This document shows, in pieces, positions 1-8,119 of a stretch of DNA of 64,000 nt. The stretch comes from UKL13-2 sp043773745 (GTDB lineage Bacteria > Pseudomonadota > Gammaproteobacteria > Burkholderiales > Usitatibacteraceae). Under the pieces are notes generated by a model. It did no database searches and had not been told where the DNA came from. It saw only the letters and a program-made list of their open reading frames with translations. Location of the stretch: NCBI GenBank assembly GCA_043773745.1, contig JAYVEV010000132.1, positions 1-64,000 of the forward strand, written 5' to 3'. How positions within the stretch are numbered: position 1 is the stretch's first letter; each line of letters starts with the position of its first letter. The translations under genes were made by a program, and so were the position numbers.

Positions 1-29
1 GGACGTGAGCGGTAATCCACCAAAGCAAA

Positions 30-78
30 GGAAGGCTTCTCCTTCCGCGCTCTACCTCCCCGGCCTGAAGGCCAGGGT
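30..78. repeat. Two adjacent hairpins, IS200/IS605-end-like
   Basis: Two inverted repeats lie back to back. The first is GGAAGG (30-35), five-base loop, CCTTCC (41-46). The second is CCC-c-GGCC (58-65), loop TGAA, GGCC-a-GGG (70-77), with one C/A mismatch. The second, set in a context of CTACCTCCC before and GGGTTTC after, resembles the hairpins at the ends of IS200/IS605-family elements and their TnpB-only relatives. No transposase gene is visible, so it may be the end of an element lying to the left of the window, a relic, or simply a terminator of an upstream gene. Confidence 0.4.
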
Positions 79-90
79 TTCACGCGCAAA

Positions 91-606
91 ATGATGAAAT
101 CGCCTGTCCAATTATTTGTTGCTATCGCGGTGCTGCTCGCCACCGCCACGGTGGCCGCACAAGTTTACAAGTGGGTAGATAAAGACGGCCAGACACAATA
201 TTCGGATTCGCCGCCGCCCCCGGGTGCCGCCAAGGCTGAACAGAAAAAAATTGCCAATGCGCCGACGACCGCGCCGACTCCTGCGGTTGCAGGCAAGCCA
301 GGCGATACGGCCAAGGCAACCAAAGATAAAGATAAAGCCAAACCAACTGCCAAAGAAATTGCCAAGGAAACTGAAAAGCAACGCGCAGAAGCAGCAATCA
401 AAGCCAAGAATGACGAAGAATTAGCCAGAGTCGCCAAAGTCAATGAAGATCGCTGCAAGGGCGCAACCCTAGCGTTGCGCGAGTTTGAAAGCGGACGTCC
501 TATCAGCCGCGCTGATGCAAACGGTGATCGTTCATTTTTAAGTGATGAGGAACGCGCTGCTGAGGCCGCACGTATGCGCGCCGCGATGGCGGAATCCTGC
601 AAATAG
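91..606 (+). CDS. DUF4124 domain-containing periplasmic protein
   Basis: The first 23 or so residues form a signal peptide (hydrophobic AIAVLLATATVAA, probable cleavage before QVYKW). The mature protein opens with the DUF4124 signature VYKWVDKDGQTQYSDSPPP (about residues 25-43), a short beta-rich domain common in proteobacterial envelope proteins. A Lys/Ala/Glu-rich stretch (about 45-120) is probably helical, and the C-terminal part contains a single Cys and ends in SCK. The function of DUF4124 proteins is not known. Two Met codons stand in tandem at the start and the ribosome site is weak, so either could be used. The gene stands alone, downstream of the hairpins at 30-78 and before the fimV-like gene. 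Confidence 0.75.
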   Translation: MMKSPVQLFVAIAVLLATATVAAQVYKWVDKDGQTQYSDSPPPPGAAKAEQKKIANAPTTAPTPAVAGKPGDTAKATKDKDKAKPTAKEIAKETEKQRAEAAIKAKNDEELARVAKVNEDRCKGATLALREFESGRPISRADANGDRSFLSDEERAAEAARMRAAMAESCK

Positions 607-717
607 CAAACAAATCCTGAAGACCTGATTTTTTATTTATTGCCAAGCGCAGATGCCAGCACCCTTAACCATGATATTGATTGCGCTGCCCGCCCGCTTT
701 CGCGGCCTTGACGACTG

Positions 718-3261
718 ATGACAGACGGTCATGCCGATATTGTCGTAAGCAAATGGCTTGCAGCCCCGTTTCGCGCTATTGCTGTTACGCGCAGAAAAAT
801 TCCGGTAAATTTCGCAACGAGCTGCATGTTTTGCATGCTGTTTACAGTTTCTGCATTTGCCAGCAGTCTCGGCGAACTGGAAATCCGTTCCTATTTGGGG
901 CAGCCACTCAATTTGCGTGTGGGCATCAAGGCTGCCGCCGATGAAGTATTGGACGCGGCGTGTTTTGCGATTGCGTCTACCGCCAATAACAGCACCACCG
1001 CCTCGACAACTGAATCGACAATTCTGCCGCGTGATATGGGTATTACGCTGGTTGAAACCCGGGCCGCACGTTATTTGGAATTGCGCGGAAAGCTTGGCTT
1101 CAATGAGCCCGTAGCCAAACTTTCATTGCGCTCGGGCTGTAAAGATGAGCAGACAACTACCCGCGATTACGTGGTGTTGCTTGATCCGTTCCCCGTTATT
1201 GCAACACCCGTCACCATGGCATCTTTCTCAGCATCGCCTGAGTCCACTGCAAGCGCCGCCGCGCTTGCCTCGGCAGGACAATGGCAAGTTTATTCAGGCG
1301 ATACACTAGCCGTGATTGCCAAGGGAATTCATCCCAAAAACCGCAATCGTCGTGCCCAATATATTGCCGCGTTGCGTACACTCAATCCATCGCTCTCGGG
1401 CGTGGCCGACGATGCCCCGCTGCCGCCTGATCTCTACCTGATTTTGCCCGATCTGAAGGTATTGTCCGGTATGGCGCCAAGCAGCGCAGTAGCAGTACGG
1501 GAATCAACGAAACGCACCGCTAAAGTGGCAAACGAAACACCACGATCCGAACCCAAGGCCAGTGCTGAGCGGCCTGCTGTGCCGACGAAATCGGCACGAG
1601 CCAATCCTCCATTACCGGTACCCCGGGAAACTGCCGTCGTTGCACCAGTCGCGAAAACAAAAGCACCGCTATCGGCAACCACCATTACACCACCCCCATC
1701 AAAACCGCCAAAACCCACGGCCACCATCACTATCCCAGTATCGCCCCCGGTTGTTGAAGCGCCGAAGAAAGCAACCCGTGGTGGATTTCAGTTGCGTCTG
1801 TCCGGCTCGGAAATCGATTTATCCCGCAGCCGCGGCATCACGGAAGAGATGCGTGCAGGGTTGCGTGAAAAACAATTATTGCTGGATGCGGACGACCAAA
1901 TCGCACAACTGTTATCGCTGAAAAATACGGTCAAACAATTGGAGCTACGGCTAAACGATATTCAGTTAAAAATGCCAGAAGCTGTCGCGGCGAGCAAAAC
2001 CACGCCAGCGCCCCCTGCTTCTGCGCCTGCCCCTGTGCCCACTCTCGCCTCCACTCCGGCAGTCACCCCTACCTCTGCCCCTGCCGCAGCACCAGCGGCC
2101 GAACCTGCTGCCACGTTGCCCATGCCCGTCAAGGCGACTCCACCCGCCCCAGATGCAAACCAATCTGCGCCTGCTGTGCCTGCCGTGCCTGCTGCGGCGC
2201 CGGCAACAGCTGATTTATGGGCTGGCTGGCTGGATTCGAAATTTTTCGGTGTGCCGATCACTTGGCTAGCGGCGCTGCTGCTTGCATGTATTGCGGTCAT
2301 GGTTGTGCTGCGCTGGCTATACCGGCGCGGTGCTGAACAGTCAACGGCAAACGACGATGCAGCCGCTCTGGCTAACAACAACCCAGCAATTTCCCCGGAT
2401 ATTTTTTTTGCAGAATCCTCCGGTAATAACGATGCTCGGGACGGCTTTGTTGCGACAACTTCATACCAGGCAGCAACTCCTGATGATGCAAATTTGCATG
2501 CCGAAGCTGAAGCCACGGCAATACGCGATGAGGCTGAACTGGAAATGATCCGGCAACGACGCACAGGCCAGATGCCGGCACTTGACCTGTCAGACATCGA
2601 GACTGCGCGTTTTGAGCTGGATACATCACCCTCCACCACGGTTGATTTTTTGTTGAGTGGCGACGACTTCGCTAATCATGATCATGTTCGCCGGCTCCAA
2701 TATATGTTTGGCCGCTACCCGGAACTCGCGTCAAAAACGGTCTCCATTGACGAACCTGATTCGGTTATCAATGCTGCTCGGCTCTATTACGAGGAAGCCA
2801 AAACTGAAAGTGCGCGCGATAAAGCTTGCGAGCTGCTGACCTTTGCGATCGAGGAGCGCCCGCAGGAAATTCGCTTCTGGCTTGCGCAATTTGAAATTTA
2901 TCGCCTCGATAACCTCGCTAAAGAATTCTCTGAACTGGGCAACAAATTTAATGTCATGTTTGGTCACACCGACTCATGGCCGAAAGTACGCCACGTCGGC
3001 CATGAACTTGATCCGACCAATCCGTTATTCGCTGCAGCGGGCGGCGCTTCACTGGCAAGTGATCGATTTGATTCGCTGGCTGAGAATTGGTTGTTGGCAC
3101 CGATGGACTTCACTTCCGACGCACTGGTAGGCGAGATGCGGCAGTCATTATTTGACGACCATGACGTCAATGCCGCCGACCTCGAAAAAATAGCCGCGAC
3201 ACTCAAAGCGCTGCATGAGTCAGCAACCTCAGCGTCTGAAAACGCTGCCACTTCTCGTTGA
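718..3261 (+). CDS. FimV-like LysM and single-pass membrane protein
   Basis: FimV/HubP-family proteins are inner-membrane proteins with a periplasmic LysM domain that organise polar type IV pili and c-di-GMP signalling. Here a hydrophobic segment ends in SAFA, followed by the FimV N-terminal signature SLGELEIRSYLGQPL (from about residue 44). A LysM-like segment (WQVYSGDTLAVIAKGI) lies near 188-245. After a Pro/Ala-rich linker comes a predicted coiled coil (about 355-425), a second very Pro/Ala-rich linker, and one membrane helix near 513-533. The cytoplasmic part is acidic and ends in a helical-repeat-like region (about 640-830) rather than the usual conserved FimV C-terminal TPR motif. The true start could lie downstream of 718, since the signal peptide begins around residue 25. 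The next gene overlaps its 3' end or begins 8 bases after it. Confidence 0.72.
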   Translation: MTDGHADIVVSKWLAAPFRAIAVTRRKIPVNFATSCMFCMLFTVSAFASSLGELEIRSYLGQPLNLRVGIKAAADEVLDAACFAIASTANNSTTASTTESTILPRDMGITLVETRAARYLELRGKLGFNEPVAKLSLRSGCKDEQTTTRDYVVLLDPFPVIATPVTMASFSASPESTASAAALASAGQWQVYSGDTLAVIAKGIHPKNRNRRAQYIAALRTLNPSLSGVADDAPLPPDLYLILPDLKVLSGMAPSSAVAVRESTKRTAKVANETPRSEPKASAERPAVPTKSARANPPLPVPRETAVVAPVAKTKAPLSATTITPPPSKPPKPTATITIPVSPPVVEAPKKATRGGFQLRLSGSEIDLSRSRGITEEMRAGLREKQLLLDADDQIAQLLSLKNTVKQLELRLNDIQLKMPEAVAASKTTPAPPASAPAPVPTLASTPAVTPTSAPAAAPAAEPAATLPMPVKATPPAPDANQSAPAVPAVPAAAPATADLWAGWLDSKFFGVPITWLAALLLACIAVMVVLRWLYRRGAEQSTANDDAAALANNNPAISPDIFFAESSGNNDARDGFVATTSYQAATPDDANLHAEAEATAIRDEAELEMIRQRRTGQMPALDLSDIETARFELDTSPSTTVDFLLSGDDFANHDHVRRLQYMFGRYPELASKTVSIDEPDSVINAARLYYEEAKTESARDKACELLTFAIEERPQEIRFWLAQFEIYRLDNLAKEFSELGNKFNVMFGHTDSWPKVRHVGHELDPTNPLFAAAGGASLASDRFDSLAENWLLAPMDFTSDALVGEMRQSLFDDHDVNAADLEKIAATLKALHESATSASENAATSR

Positions 3262-3268
3262 TACCACC

Positions 3269-4828
3269 ATGCAGACCGGTGAATTACCTCCTCTCAATCC
3301 GCAAAGCCCGAGCCTCGCTTTGGAACTGATTTCACCGCCCGCCTTCACCTCGCTCCAGTTGCGGGAACAGCGCGCAAGCATTATTAGCGCAGTGAAATCT
3401 TTTGCCGATGCGCCCTCACCCATCGCCGCCGAAACGCTGCGCCAAATTATTGTCTTTGAAAATAAGCTGTACCCGCTTATCCAAGCCGACAAACTCTGGT
3501 TTTTTTCGCTCGCCAACAAAACTGAAGCGTTGCAATTTGCGCGCGATGTGTTTCTTCTTCACAGCATTGCCGCCCTTACTCTTGAGCAGCTCATTGAACG
3601 TCGCGGCGAATGGGCAAGCTCGGACAGCGATGTTTTGCTTCATCAAATCCTTGCTTTTTCGCTTTACCATCATGGTGCCGCAATCAAGTGGTCGTTCTTT
3701 CGTCACGAGCCCGTTAAAGCAACCGTCTGGCCGCAGTTGCATCGCCTATTTTTATTTGCTGAACAAAATTATTTCGCAACTGAGTCGGTCAGGCTTTTTG
3801 ACGATGAGGCGCTATATCCAACCTCTGCGCAATCGCTCTATATACGCGCCTTATTGCTGGAGGTGCTTAACACCGGCAGCCTGACGATTGAACAGGTTGA
3901 AATAGCCGATGGCTGGTTGGCAGAGTGGTCGCCCGATTACTTGTTTGATACTGCCTATCTGCCGCGCGCCCACAGTCTGTTTGTTGATCTGAACGCCGGG
4001 ACCGGGCTGCAACTTGCCAATGGCAATACCGCAAAACCGAGCTATCGATACCTGCGCATGGACAGCCTAAAAAATCAGGTTGAAACCATTCGTATCGAGC
4101 TGCGGGCAGGTCGCCCCTATCATGGTCGCGGCACACCCAATGCATTTTCGATGGAGCAACATGTTGCGCTCCTATCGACTATCGAGCGGCTGTATCAGAC
4201 CCTCCTCAATGCCAGCGCCTCGCGCATTGAAGAACGTATGCAGGTCAATAATCTATTGGCGGATATTCGTCTGGACTTGAACGACGCACTTACCGCTGTG
4301 GGGGATGAAGAAAAACCCGCACTCAGTACAGAAGCAGCCACACAAAACACTCGCTGGACGCGCTGGCGAGTACACGACATCAGCTCAAAAGGCGTTGGCC
4401 TATTGGTTGATCGCGCCACCGGCGAACGGGTCAGTATCGGCCAGTTATTGACCATCAAACCCGACGGTCTCGAACATTGGCTGATGGGTGTCATCGTGCG
4501 CAAACTCACTCAGCGCACCGTTGGCGAAACCCTGCTGGGCGTCGAAATACTATGCTATCGCCCGCTACCGGTAACGCTTATGCGCTATGCCCATGTACGA
4601 GACGCCGAACCGGATCCAATTGCAACTCCGATTCGTGCCCTTTACTTGCCCGGCCGCGACGCTGATGGCAAAGTCGACATTCTGGTAATGCCCGCTGGTA
4701 ACTTCCAGTTAAAAAATGTGTTCAGCCTCACCACCCAAAAAAATAAATTCCGCGTTCGTATCAATCGGGTGCTGCGCAAGGGCGGTGACTGGGTAGGGTT
4801 GCGGTTTGAGGTGATTGGCAAACAATAG
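3269..4828 (+). CDS. PilZ-like C-terminal domain protein, FimV neighbour
   Basis: I do not recognise a named family for the whole protein. The first 350 or so residues are mostly helical. The C-terminal third (about residues 355-510) reads as a beta-barrel with RWRVHDISSKGVGLLVDRATGE, which has the shape of a PilZ domain (D-x-S-x-x-G), the usual c-di-GMP binding fold. The upstream Arg motif typical of binders (RxxxR) is only suggested by TRWTRWR. The open frame runs from 3215, but the ATG at 3269 avoids overlap with the fimV-like gene and starts 8 bases after its stop, so I chose it. Tight linkage suggests a joint role with the FimV-like protein in polar or pilus control. This is inference. 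Confidence 0.6.
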   Translation: MQTGELPPLNPQSPSLALELISPPAFTSLQLREQRASIISAVKSFADAPSPIAAETLRQIIVFENKLYPLIQADKLWFFSLANKTEALQFARDVFLLHSIAALTLEQLIERRGEWASSDSDVLLHQILAFSLYHHGAAIKWSFFRHEPVKATVWPQLHRLFLFAEQNYFATESVRLFDDEALYPTSAQSLYIRALLLEVLNTGSLTIEQVEIADGWLAEWSPDYLFDTAYLPRAHSLFVDLNAGTGLQLANGNTAKPSYRYLRMDSLKNQVETIRIELRAGRPYHGRGTPNAFSMEQHVALLSTIERLYQTLLNASASRIEERMQVNNLLADIRLDLNDALTAVGDEEKPALSTEAATQNTRWTRWRVHDISSKGVGLLVDRATGERVSIGQLLTIKPDGLEHWLMGVIVRKLTQRTVGETLLGVEILCYRPLPVTLMRYAHVRDAEPDPIATPIRALYLPGRDADGKVDILVMPAGNFQLKNVFSLTTQKNKFRVRINRVLRKGGDWVGLRFEVIGKQ

Positions 4829-4853
4829 CCGGGCTATCATGGCGGTTCGCTGC

Positions 4854-5150
4854 TTAACGCTTTTTTGTATTTACTCTGGCGCGCCGTGCATCTTTTGGAT
4901 CCGCCTGCAATGGCCGGTAAATTTCGACCCGGTCCCCATCGCGCAACACATAGTCTGCCGGTCTTGTCTTTCCCCATATTCCGCAAGAAGCGTTCTCCAT
5001 TAAAAAATTTTCGATGTGCTGCTGAATTCCGGAAGCGATAATTGCATCGCGCGTATTCGCACCCACTGGAATACTCAGCGCAATTTCACCAGACCATTCA
5101 GGCCCCGCGTAGGCAACAGACACATTAAGCCTCTTCACTCGTTCATCCAT
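4854..5150 (-). CDS. rnfH: RnfH family protein (UPF0125)
   Basis: A small ubiquitin-fold-like protein of about 98 residues with the family's typical sequence (RLNVSVAYAGPEWSGEIALSI and GDRVEIYRPLQADPKDARRAR near the C-terminus). RnfH proteins are widespread in proteobacteria beside ratA and smpB; their function is unresolved despite the name. I placed the start at the ATG at 5150, which overlaps the ratA stop by eight bases, giving translational coupling; the longer open frame to 5213 would add residues encoded inside ratA. The C-terminus is very basic (RRARVNTKKR). Confidence 0.85.
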   Translation of the reverse strand: MDERVKRLNVSVAYAGPEWSGEIALSIPVGANTRDAIIASGIQQHIENFLMENASCGIWGKTRPADYVLRDGDRVEIYRPLQADPKDARRARVNTKKR

Positions 5151-5604
5151 GCTGACTCTTCGAAGAATTTTGTTGCGCCGCCAATGTCTCGGCCCGCGAT
5201 ACAAAACGATCAATCATGGTGTCGGCAATCATGCCGAATACCGGGCCAATGGTGTGTTCCAGAACAATATTGGCGAATGTGTACTCAAGCTGTAGTTCAA
5301 CTTTGCACGCATCAGCCGCCAGCGCCACAAAGTGCCAATGCCCCTGTAATTGTTTGAACGGGCCATCGCGCAAGCTCAGGACCATCCATTCATGCGGCTC
5401 TTTGGTGTTCTCGGTGGTGAACGATTGCGACACCCCCGCATAGCGGATATCGATGGTGGCAATGGTCTGTGCAGCATCGCGCATCAGCACCTTGGTGCCG
5501 CCGCACCAGGGCAGAAATTCGGGATAGTACTCGACCGCATCGACGAGATTAAACATCATCTCGGCAGAATGGGGAACGAGCACGGATTTTACGACTTTAG
5601 ACAT
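5143..5604 (-). CDS. ratA: RatA / Coq10-like START domain protein
   Basis: A protein of about 153 residues of the polyketide cyclase/START superfamily, with the family opening KSVLVPHSAEMMFNLVDAVEYYPEFLPWC and a terminal helix carrying FVSRAETLA. Family members are annotated either as the ribosome-association toxin RatA (blocks 70S formation in E. coli) or as Coq10-like ubiquinone-binding proteins; sequence alone does not decide. The start at 5604 (MSKVV) is favoured because the family begins there; the open frame extends to 5667. The gene is divergent from smpB with an 82-base spacer and overlaps rnfH, the common proteobacterial arrangement. Confidence 0.85.
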   Translation of the reverse strand: MSKVVKSVLVPHSAEMMFNLVDAVEYYPEFLPWCGGTKVLMRDAAQTIATIDIRYAGVSQSFTTENTKEPHEWMVLSLRDGPFKQLQGHWHFVALAADACKVELQLEYTFANIVLEHTIGPVFGMIADTMIDRFVSRAETLAAQQNSSKSQHG

Positions 5605-5686
5605 GGTAATTAGCTGTAATGAGCGAGGAATTTCGGCGACGGCACAAGCCCGATCAGTTAAAATCAATACTTAACGAGAAGGCATT

Positions 5687-6136
5687 ATGAGCATTGTTGA
5701 CAATAAAAAAGCGTTTTTTGATTATTTTATCGAAGACCGTTACGAAGCAGGTTTGGTACTGCATGGCTGGGAAGTCAAAGCTATCCGGGCTGGTCGCGCG
5801 CAAATTAAAGAAGGTTATGTGGTGCTGCAAAATGGCGCTTTTTATTTGATTGGCGCGCATATTTCACCGCTTGATTCCGCATCCACCCATGTCACCCCCG
5901 ACACTGTGCGCACCCGCAAGCTGCTGCTGAACGCGGCTGAAATCGACAAGCTGATTGGCAAGGTCGAGCAGCGCGGTTATACCGTGGTGCCGCTGAATCT
6001 CCATTATTCAAAAGGCAATGTGAAGCTTGATATCGGCGTGGCCAAAGGTAAAAAGCAATACGACAAGCGCGCCACCGAAAAAGAAAAAGACGGCAAACGC
6101 GAGCAGCAACAGGCGATGAAAAAATTTGCTGAGTAA
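5687..6136 (+). CDS. smpB: SsrA-binding protein SmpB
   Basis: SmpB binds tmRNA (SsrA) and delivers it to stalled ribosomes in trans-translation. At 149 residues it has the normal length. Visible family blocks are NKKAFFDYFIEDRYEAGLVL, the GWEVKAIRAGRAQI segment, RTRKLLL, and the Lys/Arg-rich C-terminal tail (KRATEKEKDGKREQQQA) that folds in the decoding centre. A ribosome site (GAGAAGG) precedes the ATG. The stop at 6136 abuts the stop of the convergent transporter gene at 6137, so there is no intergenic DNA. The ssrA gene itself is not in the window. Confidence 0.97.
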   Translation: MSIVDNKKAFFDYFIEDRYEAGLVLHGWEVKAIRAGRAQIKEGYVVLQNGAFYLIGAHISPLDSASTHVTPDTVRTRKLLLNAAEIDKLIGKVEQRGYTVVPLNLHYSKGNVKLDIGVAKGKKQYDKRATEKEKDGKREQQQAMKKFAE

Positions 6137-7081
6137 TTAACCCTGCTCGGAGGCAGCACCCGTTGCCGGCTGCTGCCCAAAGGTCGTCGCCAACCCCGCG
6201 GCTACAATCATCACACCGCCCAGCCAGTCTTGCAGTCGTCCATTTTCATTGGCCAGAAAATGAGCGGCGATGGCGGCAACAATCAACTCAAACAATAAAA
6301 TAACCGCTGCGCGATTGGCCGTGAGCTGACTCAGACCGTATTGAAGCGCGACGCTGGTTGAGAAAAGTACCACGCCGATGACCGCGATCAACACAAAATG
6401 CGGAGCGGCGAGCGCGCCCCACTGCATAACGCTGGGCCCCAATAGCAATGCAACCGGCGCGGAAACAGTCGCAACGCCAATCGCGCCTGCCAATGATTTT
6501 GCCTCAGGCGTTAAATGATCGGCACCCTTTACCAGCACATTACAAAGCGCAAACGCGAAGCCCGCGCAAAGCCCCAGCCATTCATAGCCATTGCGCGGCG
6601 CGGGAAAGCCCAATTCCGGCCGCCACAACATGGTGGCTGCGCCGGCCATCGCCAGTGCCATGGTGGCGTAACCAGCTGCCGTTAGCTGTTCGCGAAGTAT
6701 CATGCGCGCCAGCGGCACTGTCCATAGCGGTGCCAGATAAAACAGCAGCACGATGCGCAGCACCTCGGCCTCCATGACGGCAACCAGATAGGACACATTG
6801 GTGATGCCCACCGACAAGCCAATACCGGCTATCCACGCGGCGTTCCGATAGCGCCATTCTCCCGGACGCGGGGCAAATTCACGCCACGCTCGCCTGAATA
6901 GCAGGCCGCCAACTGTAATCGAGACCAGATAAGTCAGCAGCGTGGCGACCGGCACCGCCAGACCCGCCCCCTGCAATAATCGGTACGGATACCACAGGAT
7001 GCCCCATGATGTGGCACCAAGCAGTAACGCCAGTACAGGACGAGAAGTTGATGCAGAATGCTGACTTGAATGATGAAACAA
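6137..7081 (-). CDS. EamA/DMT family transporter
   Basis: An inner-membrane protein of 314 residues with about ten hydrophobic helices arranged as two EamA repeats, typical of the drug/metabolite transporter superfamily. The first repeat starts at PVLALLLGATSWGILWYPYRLL and the second near YEWLGLCAGFAFALCN. The substrate cannot be read from sequence; related proteins export amino acids or other metabolites. It is convergent with smpB and divergent from dapD, so it is probably transcribed alone. Confidence 0.85.
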   Translation of the reverse strand: MFHHSSQHSASTSRPVLALLLGATSWGILWYPYRLLQGAGLAVPVATLLTYLVSITVGGLLFRRAWREFAPRPGEWRYRNAAWIAGIGLSVGITNVSYLVAVMEAEVLRIVLLFYLAPLWTVPLARMILREQLTAAGYATMALAMAGAATMLWRPELGFPAPRNGYEWLGLCAGFAFALCNVLVKGADHLTPEAKSLAGAIGVATVSAPVALLLGPSVMQWGALAAPHFVLIAVIGVVLFSTSVALQYGLSQLTANRAAVILLFELIVAAIAAHFLANENGRLQDWLGGVMIVAAGLATTFGQQPATGAASEQG

Positions 7082-7250
7082 GAGTGAGCCCTTATAATGA
7101 AGATTGCTTAAGCGTGGTGTGCCGCGCAGATGGGCGTGGCAATCGCACGAAGCTTCTGCCTCTGGTGAGTTTTATTTATCTATTTAGCAATACAAAATTA
7201 TATATTTTACCTATCCCCACAACCCCAAATCAAACTGAAATCAATCCGCC
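7082..7250. promoter_or_regulatory. Divergent intergenic region, transporter/dapD
   Basis: A 169-base spacer between divergent genes must hold both promoters. The dapD-proximal half is strikingly AT-rich (around 7165-7215), with TATATTTT near 7200 a possible -10 for dapD, but I find no convincing -35. The dapD ATG lacks an obvious Shine-Dalgarno sequence (the preceding bases are ATCAATCCGCC). Confidence 0.35.
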
Positions 7251-8084
7251 ATGAATACCGATCACCTGCAAACCATTATTGACGCCGCCTGGGAAACTCG
7301 GGCAAATCTGAACCCCGCCACGGTCAACAACGATTTGCGCGAAGCAGTAGAACGCACCATCGCCTATCTCGATACCGGCCTGATCCGGGTCGCTGAAAAA
7401 ATCGGCGGCGAATGGGTGACGCACCAGTGGGTAAAAAAAGCGGTGCTGCTATCGTTCCGACTCAATGATAACCAAGTGATGGCTGGTGACGGCCAACCCG
7501 TCGCAGCCTACTTCGACAAAGTGCCAACCAAATTTGCGAACTACACCGAATCCCATTTTCGCGCAGGCGGCTTTCGTGTAGTCCCGCCTGCCGTTGCGCG
7601 GCGTGGCGCATTCATTGGTAAAAATGTGGTGCTGATGCCTTCCTATGTAAATATCGGCGCCTATGTTGATGAAGGCACCATGGTTGATACCTGGGCGACT
7701 GTCGGCTCCTGCGCACAGATCGGCAAGAACGTACATTTGAGTGGTGGTGTCGGCATCGGCGGGGTGCTGGAGCCTTTGCAGGCCAACCCGACTATCATCG
7801 AAGACAACTGTTTTGTCGGCGCACGATCAGAGGTTGTCGAAGGCGTGATTGTTGGCGAGGGCTCGGTTATATCCATGGGCGTATTCATTGGCCAATCGAC
7901 CAAAATTTATAACCGCGCCACTGGCGAGGTCAGCTACGGTAAAGTACCGCCATACTCAGTCGTGGTGGCGGGCAGCTTGCCCTCGGCGGATGGAAAGTAC
8001 AGCTTGAATTGCGCGGTTATCGTCAAACAAGTGGATGCACAAACGCGCTCGAAAACCAGCATCAACGATTTACTCAGAGCCTGA
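7251..8084 (+). CDS. dapD: Tetrahydrodipicolinate N-succinyltransferase
   Basis: DapD transfers succinyl from succinyl-CoA to tetrahydrodipicolinate in the succinylase branch of lysine and meso-diaminopimelate synthesis, in the cytoplasm. At 277 residues it matches the family length. The N-terminal helical domain ends with VPTKFANYTESHFRAGGFRVVP, and the rest is a left-handed beta-helix of hexapeptide repeats (GKNVVLMPSYVNIGAYVDEG, then GSCAQIGKNVHLSGGVGIGG), with EDNCFVGARSEVVEG following. No dapC or dapE is next to it. pilU follows by 35 bases on the same strand. Confidence 0.97.
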   Translation: MNTDHLQTIIDAAWETRANLNPATVNNDLREAVERTIAYLDTGLIRVAEKIGGEWVTHQWVKKAVLLSFRLNDNQVMAGDGQPVAAYFDKVPTKFANYTESHFRAGGFRVVPPAVARRGAFIGKNVVLMPSYVNIGAYVDEGTMVDTWATVGSCAQIGKNVHLSGGVGIGGVLEPLQANPTIIEDNCFVGARSEVVEGVIVGEGSVISMGVFIGQSTKIYNRATGEVSYGKVPPYSVVVAGSLPSADGKYSLNCAVIVKQVDAQTRSKTSINDLLRA

Positions 8085-8119
8085 TTAGCAGCGCTATCTC
8101 AAGGGAGCAGGGAGACAAT

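Noticed and set aside
1962..2639. A 225-residue minus-strand frame rich in Ala, Gly and Val
   Set aside because: It mirrors the Pro/Ala-rich linker of the FimV-like protein; composition, not conservation, keeps it open.
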